Shown: positions 27,001 to 36,411 of the stretch, piece by piece
Position numbering within the stretch: the first letter of the stretch is position 1
How the letters are laid out: every line of letters begins with the position of its first letter
Notes under the pieces: model-generated
What the model saw: the letters and a program-made list of their open reading frames with translations, nothing else
The model's database searches: none
What the model was told of the DNA's origin: nothing
Assembly: GCF_003337375.1 (NCBI RefSeq)
Contig: NZ_QPJD01000014.1
Span: forward strand, 123,384 to 187,383
DNA length: 64,000 bases
Source of the DNA: Paenibacillus prosopidis
GTDB taxonomy: Bacteria > Bacillota > Bacilli > Paenibacillales > Paenibacillaceae
Reading direction: 5' to 3'
Translations under genes and position numbers: made by a program

Positions 27001-27207
27001 ATTCTGAATAAAAATTTTAATATTCAAGAATACCTTTTTAAATTTAGAAATCGTATTCCTGAATTGTGAATAAATCAATCCTGTTAATGCCAGTGATATT
27101 TAACTTCAAACCTTTAGATTAGTATTGACAGCTGATAAATCAAAGTGTTATGCTTTCGTTGTAAGTGCTTCCATTGTTGTAATACGTATTCATAAATATT
27201 CATGAAT
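27001..27207. promoter_or_regulatory. Four ATTC-N(1-2)-GAAT palindromes between lacI-type gene and sugar operon
   Basis: Copies at 27001-27009 (ATTCTGAAT), 27022-27031 (ATTCAAGAAT), 27055-27064 (ATTCCTGAAT) and 27198-27207 (ATTCATGAAT). The last lies just downstream of the operon promoter. They are possible operators of the LacI-type protein, though the central CG typical of this family is absent. Confidence 0.4.
27125..27173 (+). promoter_or_regulatory. Sigma-A promoter of the sugar operon with adjacent cre-like element
   Basis: TTGACA at 27125-27130, an 18-bp spacer, TATGCT at 27149-27154. Immediately downstream, TGTAAGTGCTTCCA (27160-27173) matches the cre consensus at 12 of 14 positions and would overlap the transcription start, a good place for repression. 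Confidence 0.65.
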
Positions 27208-27238
27208 GAGAACAGAATTATACTCTAGGGGGCGACAA

Positions 27239-27322
27239 ATGAAATATAAAATAGTTTTATCGGGAGCGTGGCAATACTTTGTGAATTTTGAATGTGGAGG
27301 GATTCCCGCTAGTGAGTACTAA
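27239..27322 (+). CDS. Possible 27-residue leader peptide, overlapping the permease start
   Basis: ATG 27239 is preceded at 6 bp by AGGGGG, the best ribosome site in this leader. The 27-codon frame (M-K-Y-K-I-V-L-S-G-A-W-Q and on) ends with TAA at 27320-27322, 11 bp inside the permease gene that begins GTG 27312. The overlap suggests that ribosomes finishing the leader restart at the permease GTG. No family is recognised. It may be a coupling ORF rather than a functional peptide. Confidence 0.45.
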   Translation: MKYKIVLSGAWQYFVNFECGGIPASEY

Positions 27323-28247
27323 CTTGAAGAATGAAAATGTGGGGTTAAAGCGGCGCAGGATTAAGAATCCCGATGTAAAGCATTACTTGATCATGCTTGT
27401 ACCGGCTTTCATTTGGTTGATTTTATTTCAAATCGTTCCGATGTTTGGAATTGTGATCGCATTTCAGGATTTCAACCCGGGGGCCGGGTTTCTGCGTTCG
27501 GAATTTGTCGGTCTTGAGCATTTCCAATACATGTTCGAGTTGAGTGATTCTCGAGTTGCCTTGAAGAATACAGTGATCATTGCTATTGGCAAAATCACCG
27601 GCAATTTGCTCGTTCCGTTAGTATTCGCGCTGATGTTGAATGAGCTAAGGCAAAAGTACTTGGTCAAGATGATTCAAACGAGCGTATACCTGCCTTATTT
27701 CTTGTCCTGGGTTATTTTATCCGGCATTATGCTGCAAATCTTTTCGTTTAATGGCCCGATAAACAAGCTGTTGGAATTTATGGGCCTTGAGCCTCTCCTG
27801 TTTTTTCAAAATGCAGATTTATTCAGGGGTTTCATCATCGGATCGGATGTGTGGAAGGGCTTCGGCTTCAACGCGATCATTTATTTGGCCGCATTGGCCG
27901 GCATTGACAACACGCTCTATGAGGCGGCAGTGATGGACGGGGCGGGCCGCTGGAGAAAACTGTGGCATGTAACGCTGCCAAGCATTCGCAGCACCATCGC
28001 GCTATTAGCCATATTGTCGCTTGGAGGCATCCTGGATGCAGGCTTCGACCAGGTATACAACTTGTACAATCCGCTCGTGTACAGCACCGGAGATATTATT
28101 GATACTTTTGTTTATCGCGCAGGGCTGCAGGGGTTGGATTTCAGTTTTGGCACAGCGGTTGGTTTATTGAAATCGGTCGTCAGCTTTATTCTCATTACCT
28201 CAGGGTACTGGCTGGCGAAGAAACTTTTGGGCTACCGAATTTTCTGA
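27312..28247 (+). CDS. Sugar ABC transporter permease 1 (LplB-like)
   Basis: Six-helix CUT1 permease. The loop Y-E-A-A-V-M-D-G-A-G-R-W-R-K-L-W-H-V-T-L-P is the EAA motif. The end K-L-L-G-Y-R-I-F is typical of the LplB side of the pair. GTG 27312 with GGAGGG 9 bp upstream is preferred; the in-frame TTG at 27288 lacks a site. First complete gene of the operon for import of a carbohydrate that is then cut by the GH32 enzyme. Confidence 0.92.
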   Translation: MSTNLKNENVGLKRRRIKNPDVKHYLIMLVPAFIWLILFQIVPMFGIVIAFQDFNPGAGFLRSEFVGLEHFQYMFELSDSRVALKNTVIIAIGKITGNLLVPLVFALMLNELRQKYLVKMIQTSVYLPYFLSWVILSGIMLQIFSFNGPINKLLEFMGLEPLLFFQNADLFRGFIIGSDVWKGFGFNAIIYLAALAGIDNTLYEAAVMDGAGRWRKLWHVTLPSIRSTIALLAILSLGGILDAGFDQVYNLYNPLVYSTGDIIDTFVYRAGLQGLDFSFGTAVGLLKSVVSFILITSGYWLAKKLLGYRIF

Positions 28248-28263
28248 GTATGGAGGGAACAAA

Positions 28264-29157
28264 GTGATCGAGAATCGTTCATTGGGATCAAAAGCGTTTG
28301 ACACATTCAATTCAATCTTTCTCATTACCTTGACACTGCTGTGTTTGTTGCCGTTCTGGTATACCTTGATGATTGCGTTTAGTGAAAAAGAAGCCGTTCA
28401 GGCGGGAATTGTATCTTTTTATCCGATTGGCTTCAATTTATATTCGTTTGACGCGATTTTGTCGGATTTCGATTTCTTTAAAGCGTTTTGGGTATCGGTA
28501 CAACGGGTTGTTCTTGGAGCGGCGTTTACGATGCTGGTCTTGTCGCTCGCTGCGTACCCGCTGTCCAGAACAAGCAAGCAATTTCCGGGACGCAATTTGC
28601 TGATGTGGGCATTCATCTTCTGCTTGTTGTTTAACGGCGGTTTGATTCCCTGGTATATCACCATGAGGAACTACGACCTGCTGGACAGCGTCTGGGGCTT
28701 GGTGTTAGCCGGCGGAATTCCGATATTCAACATGATTCTGATTACGAACTTCATCAAGAATCTGCCGGAAGAGCTGGAAGAAGCGGCGAAAATCGATGGG
28801 GCCGGTCCGTGGAGAGTACTGTTTCAGGTATTGCTGCCGCTCCTGAAACCCGTATTGGCGACCGTGCTATTGTTCACGATGGTTGGGCATTGGAATGAAT
28901 TCTTTCAAGGGATGGTCCTGTCTACGCAAGCGGAAAATTATCCGTTGCAAACCTATATTCAACAGTTGGTTGCCTCGGCAAACCAAGCAAATATTGGGAA
29001 CTTGACCCTCGAAGAACTCGAGCGAATTTCCAAGTTGAATAACGAATCCTTGAATGCGGCCAAGATTTTTGTGGCGATGATTCCGGTGCTGCTGATCTAT
29101 CCGTTCCTGCAGAGATATTTCGTGAAAGGGATTACACTTGGGTCCGTGAAGGGCTAA
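28264..29157 (+). CDS. Sugar ABC transporter permease 2 (LplC/YtcP-like)
   Basis: 297 residues, six helices. EAA motif L-P-E-E-L-E-E-A-A-K-I-D-G-A-G-P-W and the closing R-Y-F-V-K-G-I-T-L-G-S-V-K-G. GTG start with GGAGGG just upstream, 16 bp after permease 1. No ATPase gene is present in the locus; such importers in Gram-positives usually share a general MsmX-type ATPase encoded elsewhere. Confidence 0.93.
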   Translation: MIENRSLGSKAFDTFNSIFLITLTLLCLLPFWYTLMIAFSEKEAVQAGIVSFYPIGFNLYSFDAILSDFDFFKAFWVSVQRVVLGAAFTMLVLSLAAYPLSRTSKQFPGRNLLMWAFIFCLLFNGGLIPWYITMRNYDLLDSVWGLVLAGGIPIFNMILITNFIKNLPEELEEAAKIDGAGPWRVLFQVLLPLLKPVLATVLLFTMVGHWNEFFQGMVLSTQAENYPLQTYIQQLVASANQANIGNLTLEELERISKLNNESLNAAKIFVAMIPVLLIYPFLQRYFVKGITLGSVKG

Positions 29158-29232
29158 CCCGTGTGTCCACGATGTTGTTGTCCGAGGAGAACATTCTTTG
29201 ACATAAATAATAAAAAAAAGGGGAATGAACGC

Positions 29233-30969
29233 ATGAGATCAATCATTATTAAAAAAGCGAGCGCAGCAGCCTTGTCATTGGCGCTTGGCGCTTCCTTGCT
29301 CGCGGGATGTGCAGGTAATGGCGACAACGAGAAGTCTGCTAACAACCAGACTGCTAACAACCAGACTGCAGCTACAACTGATACGAAAGCGGATCCGTTT
29401 GGCAAACAGCCCGAACTGACCGTTATTACGAGGGGAACATGGTCGAATCCGGATGCGAAATACCCTGACGGCCAATCCTTGGAAGACAATGCGTACACAA
29501 GGAAGCTTAAGTCAGATTACAACATTGAGATCCAGAACGCATTCGTCGCATCCGATTATCCGAAGCAAGTGGATTTGGCAATCGCAAGCGGGAGTATCCC
29601 GGATTTCTTAACGAATCTGACTTATAGCCAGTACAGAGCGATTGTCAAAGCAGGCCTCGCCATGGACATTTCCGAGGTTTGGGAGAAGTACGCAAGCCCG
29701 AATGTGAAGAAAGTATACGACTCCAACAAGGAATTGTTCGACAGCATGGTCAAGCAAGACGGCAAGATGTATGGCATTCCTGGCTCCAAACCGCTTGTGG
29801 ATTTCTTGCCTGTCATGTGGGTTCGTCAAGATTGGCTGGATAAATTGGGGCTTAAGGCGCCTACGAACCTGGACGATCTTGCAACCGTGGCGAAAGCGTT
29901 CGTCGAGCAAGATCCGGACGGCAACGGCAAAGCGGATACGGTGGGCCTTGTAGGTCCGAAGAAAGACGGAAAACTGTACCAGGATATGGATGACCAGAAC
30001 TTCAGCTTGCACTTTGATCCAATCTTCTCAGCCTTCAACGCTTTCCCTGGGTTTTGGACAAATGGAAGCGACGGCAAAGCGGTTTACGGTTCGATTCTGC
30101 CCGAAACAAAGGCGGCTCTTGAGAAGTTGGCCGACATGTACAAACAAGGGTTGATTTCCAAAGGCATATTGACGTCTAACACAGAGGAACTGACTTCAAA
30201 TAACAAAGCGGGGTTGTTCTTCGGTACTTGGTGGAACCCTTTCACTGAGATCGGAAACAGCTGGAGAAACGACAATAACGCCAACTGGCAGGCTTATACT
30301 TTTGCTCCCGGATCCGACGGTATTCAACTGGCGAAAGGCGGCAACGCAGCCTCTCAATTTGCGGTCATCAGCAAGGACGCCAAAAACCCGGAAGCCATTA
30401 TTAAAATGCTGAACATTAAAACAGAAAGCTTGGATAAATTCGTCTCCAAGGAAGACCGGTCGGTTTTGTCGGATTATCCATACCCGTTCTACCTGACGTA
30501 CTCGCTCGCGGACGGTCCCGCCTTAATCTTGCAGGGAGCGATTGACTATCAGAATGGCAAGGGTACGCTCGAAGAGCACCACGCTAACTTTGAGAGCTAC
30601 GATCCTGGCGCGAACCCGATCTTCGACAAGTTGATCGCATTCAAAAAAGAGCCGTACGACAATACGAACATCTCGGCCTGGGATTTCTCCGGGGACAAGG
30701 CGAATGATTTCGGATTAGTTTATTCCTTTGGCGAAGGCTTGAGGCCTTATGTGAGTGGAAAGTTCAAATGGGTCAATACGTTGACTTATGTAAAAACCGA
30801 AACGATGGATAAACGTTGGGCCAATTTGAAGAAACTCGAGTATGAAACGTTCTCCAAAATCATTGTCGGCGTGCAACCGATCGACACCTTTGATTCATTT
30901 GCAGAGCAGTGGAAAAAAGAAGGCGGCGACAAAATCACGAAAGAAATTCAAAGCACGTTAGGTCAGTAA
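29233..30969 (+). CDS. Sugar ABC transporter substrate-binding lipoprotein
   Basis: Lipobox L-L-A-G-C (Cys26), then a low-complexity linker where a 15-bp direct repeat encodes A-N-N-Q-T twice. The mature domain has W-V-R-Q-D-W-L-D-K-L-G-L-K-A-P-T, a hallmark of LipO/YtcQ-type binding proteins. D-P-D-G-N-G-K-A-D-T-V-G-L resembles a calcium-binding loop seen in such proteins. AAGGGG about 9 bp before ATG 29233 fixes the start; the frame is open further upstream but without a site. It likely binds fructo- or gluco-oligosaccharides released outside. Confidence 0.92.
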   Translation: MRSIIIKKASAAALSLALGASLLAGCAGNGDNEKSANNQTANNQTAATTDTKADPFGKQPELTVITRGTWSNPDAKYPDGQSLEDNAYTRKLKSDYNIEIQNAFVASDYPKQVDLAIASGSIPDFLTNLTYSQYRAIVKAGLAMDISEVWEKYASPNVKKVYDSNKELFDSMVKQDGKMYGIPGSKPLVDFLPVMWVRQDWLDKLGLKAPTNLDDLATVAKAFVEQDPDGNGKADTVGLVGPKKDGKLYQDMDDQNFSLHFDPIFSAFNAFPGFWTNGSDGKAVYGSILPETKAALEKLADMYKQGLISKGILTSNTEELTSNNKAGLFFGTWWNPFTEIGNSWRNDNNANWQAYTFAPGSDGIQLAKGGNAASQFAVISKDAKNPEAIIKMLNIKTESLDKFVSKEDRSVLSDYPYPFYLTYSLADGPALILQGAIDYQNGKGTLEEHHANFESYDPGANPIFDKLIAFKKEPYDNTNISAWDFSGDKANDFGLVYSFGEGLRPYVSGKFKWVNTLTYVKTETMDKRWANLKKLEYETFSKIIVGVQPIDTFDSFAEQWKKEGGDKITKEIQSTLGQ

Positions 30970-30982
30970 GATCCATATAGGT

Positions 30983-31018
30983 AACAATGAGTTCTGTCTT
31001 TGACGGAACTCATTGTTT
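30983..31018 (+). terminator. Hairpin after the binding-protein gene
   Basis: AACAATGAGTTCTGTC pairs with GACGGAACTCATTGTT around TTT, 13 bp after the stop. It probably limits read-through from the transporter genes into the GH32 gene. Confidence 0.75.
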
Positions 31019-31078
31019 GCCTGCCATTCTGGAATGTAGCGTATTATGATCGATAAGGATAGAGAGGGAGAGAAGTTT

Positions 31079-32533
31079 TTGTCTACTATAAAAGTTGATA
31101 AGTACCGTCCCAAGTTTCATTTTTCTCCTGCGTCTGAATGGATGAATGACCCGAATGGGCTGGTATATTTTGATGGGGAATACCATCTCTTCTACCAACA
31201 CCATCCGTACGGAACGGACTTTGGGGCTATACATTGGGGACATGCGGTAAGCAGGGATCTCATGACATGGGAACACCTCCCTATAGCGCTAGCGCCAGAT
31301 GAGAAGGGTATGATTTTTTCGGGCAGCGCTGTGGTGGATTGGAATGATACAACGGGTTTTTTCGACGGAAAGCCTGGCCTTGTAGCTATTTTTACTCACC
31401 ATAATCCCGGGCTGGCACTAAAGGAAAGCCAAAGTATTGCCTATAGCAAAGATAGTGGCAGGACCTGGATCAAATACGAGGGCAATCCGGTTGTCACTTC
31501 CGACACCTATCGTGATTTTCGGGATCCGAAGGTTTTCTGGCATAAGGAATCGAAGCGATGGGTGATGGTTCTCGCTTGCGGCCAAACGGTTTGCCTGTAC
31601 CATTCGCCAGATTTAAAAGAATGGAGCTTTTGCAGCGAATTCGGTAAAGGAATCGGTTCCCATGACGCAGTCTGGGAATGTCCCGATTTGTTCGCGTTAC
31701 CTGTTGATGGGGATAGAACGAAACGGAAATGGGTCTTGCTTGTAAGCATTGGAGACGAGCCTCACATCAAGGAAGGTTCAAGAACCCAGTACTTCACCGG
31801 ACATTTCGACGGTCGTGCCTTCGTACCGGATGAAGCTTCCCAAACCGTTCGCTGGCTTGATTATGGCAGGGACAATTATGCGGGCGTAAGTTGGTCGGAC
31901 ATACCGGAAGAAGACGGACGACGAATTTATCTCGGCTGGATGAGTAATTGGAAATATGCGAGATCGACTCCTACCGAAAGCTGGAGGGGCGCCATGACGG
32001 TTCCAAGAGAGCTTACACTGGAATCGAGGAATGGTGAAGTGGCATTGATTCAACGTCCTGTGATGGAACTGGAAAAGTTCAGAACTCCACTTGTAGAGGC
32101 GGAAGGGGAAGCTGTAAACGAGTTGAACTTGTTGTTGAAGAACCATCAGCTGGAAACGTATGAAATTGTAGCCGAATTTGAGCCTATGGAGGGCATTGAC
32201 TCCTTTGGGTTTAAATTAAGAACCTCGGAACAGGAAGAAACAGCGGCAGGTTATTCCGTGAAGGATTCGGCCTTATATGTAGACCGCACTCGTTCGGGAA
32301 CCGTTGATTTTCATGAGCATTTCACTGGCAAACATCAGGCTGTCTTGCTGCCAGATATGCAGTGTCTGCAGCTGCGTATTATTGTAGACCGCGCATCGGT
32401 GGAAGTATTTGCGAACGATGGTCTTATCGTGATTACAGATTTAATTTACCCGTCCTCATCCTCATTAGGATTATCATTTTTTTGTAACGGGAAGAACGAG
32501 CTACCCTATAAAGTTAGGATATTTAAATTATAG
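31079..32533 (+). CDS. Glycoside hydrolase family 32 (beta-fructofuranosidase)
   Basis: All three GH32 catalytic blocks are present, counted from TTG 31079: W-M-N-D-P-N-G with nucleophile D24, F-R-D-P with D149, and W-E-C-P-D with acid/base E200. A five-bladed propeller is followed by a C-terminal beta sandwich (ending V-E-V-F-A-N-D-G). No signal peptide, so it acts in the cytoplasm on sucrose, fructo-oligosaccharides or levan fragments imported by the ABC system just upstream. GAGGGAG 8 bp before the TTG supports that start; ATG 31046 is the alternative. Confidence 0.92.
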   Translation: MSTIKVDKYRPKFHFSPASEWMNDPNGLVYFDGEYHLFYQHHPYGTDFGAIHWGHAVSRDLMTWEHLPIALAPDEKGMIFSGSAVVDWNDTTGFFDGKPGLVAIFTHHNPGLALKESQSIAYSKDSGRTWIKYEGNPVVTSDTYRDFRDPKVFWHKESKRWVMVLACGQTVCLYHSPDLKEWSFCSEFGKGIGSHDAVWECPDLFALPVDGDRTKRKWVLLVSIGDEPHIKEGSRTQYFTGHFDGRAFVPDEASQTVRWLDYGRDNYAGVSWSDIPEEDGRRIYLGWMSNWKYARSTPTESWRGAMTVPRELTLESRNGEVALIQRPVMELEKFRTPLVEAEGEAVNELNLLLKNHQLETYEIVAEFEPMEGIDSFGFKLRTSEQEETAAGYSVKDSALYVDRTRSGTVDFHEHFTGKHQAVLLPDMQCLQLRIIVDRASVEVFANDGLIVITDLIYPSSSSLGLSFFCNGKNELPYKVRIFKL

Positions 32534-32568
32534 TTGTTCTGGGGGTGATGATATTTTGATCTGGACGT

Positions 32569-32606
32569 CGCCTCCCGATTTTCATTGACCTGTGGGAGCG
32601 TTTTCA
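32569..32606 (+). terminator. Weak hairpin between GH32 and GH30 genes
   Basis: CGCCTCCC pairs with GGGAGCG (one bulge) across a 17-base loop and is followed by TTTTCAATTTC. Weak as a terminator. Confidence 0.4.
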
Positions 32607-32663
32607 ATTTCTTTGAGGCTATGATTCATATCCAAACAATCTCTTACTGTTAGGAGAACAAAC

Positions 32664-35600
32664 ATGAACAAAACAAAAAAATCTTTTCTTCTACTATTAG
32701 TATCTGTCATGTGTATGAGTTTTGTTTTCATACCATCCTATCCAGTCCAGGCTGCAGAAAGCAATTCTGTTCAGGTTTGGCTGACAGACGTATCGAGCAA
32801 CAAGTGGGTTGAACAACAAAACGATGTGTTATTCCAAACCGTGCAAACGAGTAACCCGCTTACGATCAATGTAGACGCAAGCCGCAAATATCAAGAAGTT
32901 CAAGGTTTTGGTGCGGGCATGACCGACTCTTCCGCTTGGCTAATCTGGAACAAGATGTCGGAATCTCAGCGCACGGAGCTGATGAATAATCTCTTTGATC
33001 CCTCGTCAGGCATCGGCCTTAGCTTACTCCGCACTCCGATGGGCGCCACGGATTTCAATGCATCCGGGAACTACTCCTATGACGACATGCCGGCGGGAGA
33101 AACGGATCCGACGCTGGCGGGCTTCTCTATCGGGCATGATGAGGAGTACATCATTCCGGCATTGAAGGAGGCTCTTTCGCTTAACCCTTCTATGAAAATC
33201 ATGGCTACTCCGTGGAGCCCGCCAGGTTGGATGAAGACCTCCGATTCTATGATAGGAGGTACTCTTAAGAGCGAATACTATTCTGCGCTCGCCAACTATT
33301 TTGTAAAGTACGTACAAGCTTTCGATAATGCCGGTGTGCCAATATCTTATATTACGCCGCAAAATGAACCAATGGGCACTCCTACCTATCCCGGCATGTT
33401 CCTCTCCGCTTACCAGGAAACCCAGTTGATTCAGGAGATCGGCCAGGCATTTGAGGATAAGCAAATTTCCACGAAGATTTTAGCTTGGGACCACAACTGG
33501 GATGTACCTTCGTATCCCGAGAAGATTTTTAGCGATCCCTCTGCCACCGAGTACACCTATGGAACTGGATGGCACATTTATAGTGGCGACCCCATTTCTC
33601 AAACTCTAGTCCACAACGATTATCCAGGTAAACGCAATTTTATCACGGAAGCAACGGGTGGTATTTGGCAAGTAAGCACTCAGGAAGCGTTTTATGATTC
33701 ACTTAATACTTGGATTATCAATGGTATGCGCAATTGGGCGGACGGGGTGGTTCTATGGAACATTGCACTTGACACCGATGGTGGTCCGCTCAACAGCGAC
33801 ACGGATGGTGAAGCCTGGGTTCGCGGATTGACTACTATTGATCCGGATAGCGGAGAAGTATCCTACAATGTAGACTATTACGCACTCGCTCATGCCAGCA
33901 AGTTTGTAAAGCCAGGAGCGTATCGAATTTACTCGAATACCTTTGGGAAAGGCAGCATAGAGAATGTTGCGTTCCAGAACCCGGATGGATCGAAGGTTCT
34001 GATTGCGTATAACTCGGGAAGCGACTCGAAGACCTTCAGTGTTGCAGACGGAACACAATCGTTCGACTACACCTTGAACGCCGGCAATGCCGTCACGTTT
34101 AAATGGGAGGGACCTCAGCAGAGCGGTACTACCCCTGCAGCGGCCGGTGTCACGGATGCGACCTATGACTTTAGGTTTAAGCCGAAGAAGAAATCCGCAT
34201 CTGATTCGGCGATTATAACCTACGATCCGGCATTACTGGACTTTCAGAATACCGTCCATACCGGAAATAGCTTGATCACATATTCCCTTCCGATCGGAGC
34301 TTCTATCCAGACAGGAGGAACGTTGCTGGACCGTAGCCAGTGGACCGTCACGGCTTCGTCGAATTCGGGTGGGGATGGGACCGGGAATGCGACCGGAGAT
34401 GCGGCCGTGAACGCTATCGACGGCGATCTCGACACAAGGTGGACCACCGGGCATGGGCTGAAGAACGGCGACTGGTATCAGATCGATTTGGGGAGCCCTG
34501 CGAGCTTCGATCAAATCGTCCTTGATAACAGCGTAAACAGTTCCTTCGACTACATTACTAAATATCAGGTATATGTTTCAAATGACGGCGTTAATTGGGG
34601 CAGCGCGCTTGCAAGCGGCAACGGCCACATTGGAAAGATAACGATCACACTGCCAACCGCGCAGACGGCACAGTATATTCGCGTTGTCAGTACCGGAACA
34701 AGCGGTTTCTGGTGGTCCATCGGTGAAATCAATGTGAACGGGTCTTCGACTGAAACCGGTTCGATCGCAGCTCCGACAAAGGTATCAAAAGGCCTCCAGC
34801 TGCAGAAATGGACCAGCACGGAAGGGACGCAGGTTTCCGTAGTATACAATGGAACCGGCAGCAGCCAGAGCTTCCCGATATCCACTGATAGCTCGTTTAT
34901 CTATACGCTCCCTGACGGAACCTCAGCGATGTTCGCAACTAAGGATTCGTCAAGCTTCCCGACACCGGCCTTCGGCAGTTTGACGCCGAACGAAGGCATA
35001 GTGGGCTATAAGGTTACAATCGACGGTACTAACTTCGGTGACTTACAGAGACTGGGTACGGTCAATTTCGGATCGATCCCGGCCAACATAAGCAGTTGGT
35101 CAGATTCGAGCATCAGCGCATACGTTCCGGACGGACTTCAATCGGGGTCGGTTGCGGTTTCTGTGTATGGAAGCGATGGATCATATGCAGGCGGATCTTC
35201 ATTCAACGTCAAAGGTCTACCTGCTGCGCTGTCGAAGACGGGTTGGACCGCAACGGCTACAGACATAAGTCCGTGGGGCGATGGTAATCCCGAAAACATG
35301 ATTGATGACAATACTAACACTCGGTATAGCTCCGGAACAGGGCAGTACAATGGTCTTTCGTTTACAGTGGACATGGGGCAAACGCAGACTTTCAACAAGA
35401 TTATGTTGGATTCCGGCAGCAGTACCGGTGACTATTCGCGAAGCTCAGAGGTGTACGTATCTTCGGATGGAACCGATTGGACCAAGGTTTCTTCCATAGT
35501 TTCAGACGGTCAACAAGTCCAACTGGCTGCCTTAGAAACGCAGACTGCTCGCTACATCAAGGTCGTCAATACCGGCACTGCGGGTACCTGGTGGTCAATC

Positions 35601-36410
35601 ACAGAGTTTAACGTATACAACACTAGGACGAGTTGGACCGCAACGGCTACGGATGTAAGTCCGTGGGGCGATGTGCCAGGAAACATGCTGGATGGCAATG
35701 CTGAAACCCGGTATAGCTCTGGAACAGGGCAGTATGATGGTCTTTCATTTACAGTGGATATGGGGCAATCGGAGACATTCAACAAGCTTGTGATCGATTC
35801 CGGCAGCGGTAGCAATGACTATGCGCGAAGCTCAGACGTGTTCGTATCTACTGATGGAACCAACTGGACCAAGGTTTCTTCTGTAACAGGAAGCGGCCCA
35901 GTCCAAGAGGTCACCTTCCAGGCGCAGACAGCTCGCTACATCAAGGTCGTCTGCACCGGCAGTGAGGGTTACTGGTGGTCCGTCGCAGAATTTAACGTGT
36001 ACAACGCAGAGGATACTGATTATCGGGCCGGTTGGACCGCAGCGGCTACGGATGTAAGCCCATGGGGCGATGTGCCAGGAAACATGCTGGATGGCAATGC
36101 TTCAACCAGGTATAGCTCTGGAATAGGGCAGTATAATGGGCTTTCTATTACAGTGGATATGGGGCAATCGGAGACTTTCAACAAGATTGTGATCGATTCC
36201 GGCAGCGGCAGCAATGACTATGCGCGAAGCTCAGACGTGTACGTATCTACGGATGGAACCAACTGGACCAAGGTTACTTCTGTAACAGGAAGCGGCCCAG
36301 TCCAAGAGGTCACATTCCCATCGCAGACAGCTCGCTTCATCAAGGTCGTCTGCACCGGCAGTGAGGGTTACTGGTGGTCCGTCGCAGAGTTTGACGTGTA
36401 TCACAACTGA
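32664..36410 (+). CDS. Secreted multimodular GH30 glycosidase with discoidin-like modules
   Basis: 1248 residues. Sec signal to about residue 31 (cut after V-Q-A-A). GH30 catalytic barrel and side sandwich to ~490, with acid/base E235 (T-P-Q-N-E-P) and nucleophile E329 (I-T-E-A-T-G-G). Then a discoidin/F5-8C-like module at ~560-695, an IPT/TIG domain at ~775-850, and three closely similar F5-8C modules at ~860-990, ~990-1115 and ~1125-1248. GH30 enzymes of this subgroup include beta-1,6-glucanases and glucosylceramidases; the discoidin modules should bind polysaccharide. No cell-wall anchor is in frame. AGGAG precedes ATG by 8 bp. Confidence 0.9.
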   Translation: MNKTKKSFLLLLVSVMCMSFVFIPSYPVQAAESNSVQVWLTDVSSNKWVEQQNDVLFQTVQTSNPLTINVDASRKYQEVQGFGAGMTDSSAWLIWNKMSESQRTELMNNLFDPSSGIGLSLLRTPMGATDFNASGNYSYDDMPAGETDPTLAGFSIGHDEEYIIPALKEALSLNPSMKIMATPWSPPGWMKTSDSMIGGTLKSEYYSALANYFVKYVQAFDNAGVPISYITPQNEPMGTPTYPGMFLSAYQETQLIQEIGQAFEDKQISTKILAWDHNWDVPSYPEKIFSDPSATEYTYGTGWHIYSGDPISQTLVHNDYPGKRNFITEATGGIWQVSTQEAFYDSLNTWIINGMRNWADGVVLWNIALDTDGGPLNSDTDGEAWVRGLTTIDPDSGEVSYNVDYYALAHASKFVKPGAYRIYSNTFGKGSIENVAFQNPDGSKVLIAYNSGSDSKTFSVADGTQSFDYTLNAGNAVTFKWEGPQQSGTTPAAAGVTDATYDFRFKPKKKSASDSAIITYDPALLDFQNTVHTGNSLITYSLPIGASIQTGGTLLDRSQWTVTASSNSGGDGTGNATGDAAVNAIDGDLDTRWTTGHGLKNGDWYQIDLGSPASFDQIVLDNSVNSSFDYITKYQVYVSNDGVNWGSALASGNGHIGKITITLPTAQTAQYIRVVSTGTSGFWWSIGEINVNGSSTETGSIAAPTKVSKGLQLQKWTSTEGTQVSVVYNGTGSSQSFPISTDSSFIYTLPDGTSAMFATKDSSSFPTPAFGSLTPNEGIVGYKVTIDGTNFGDLQRLGTVNFGSIPANISSWSDSSISAYVPDGLQSGSVAVSVYGSDGSYAGGSSFNVKGLPAALSKTGWTATATDISPWGDGNPENMIDDNTNTRYSSGTGQYNGLSFTVDMGQTQTFNKIMLDSGSSTGDYSRSSEVYVSSDGTDWTKVSSIVSDGQQVQLAALETQTARYIKVVNTGTAGTWWSITEFNVYNTRTSWTATATDVSPWGDVPGNMLDGNAETRYSSGTGQYDGLSFTVDMGQSETFNKLVIDSGSGSNDYARSSDVFVSTDGTNWTKVSSVTGSGPVQEVTFQAQTARYIKVVCTGSEGYWWSVAEFNVYNAEDTDYRAGWTAAATDVSPWGDVPGNMLDGNASTRYSSGIGQYNGLSITVDMGQSETFNKIVIDSGSGSNDYARSSDVYVSTDGTNWTKVTSVTGSGPVQEVTFPSQTARFIKVVCTGSEGYWWSVAEFDVYHN
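35244..36408 (+). repeat. Three tandem ~390-bp repeats encoding the discoidin modules of the GH30 enzyme
   Basis: Units start with TGGACCGCAACGGCTAC-like sequence at 35244, 35634 and 36033 (periods 390 and 399 bp). The second and third units are nearly identical over long runs, the first is more diverged. This suggests recent amplification or homogenisation of the last two. Confidence 0.85.
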
Positions 36411-36411
36411 A

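Noticed and set aside
29335..29367. 15-bp tandem repeat in the binding-protein gene
   Set aside because: Codes for a short linker after the lipidated cysteine; ordinary low-complexity variation.
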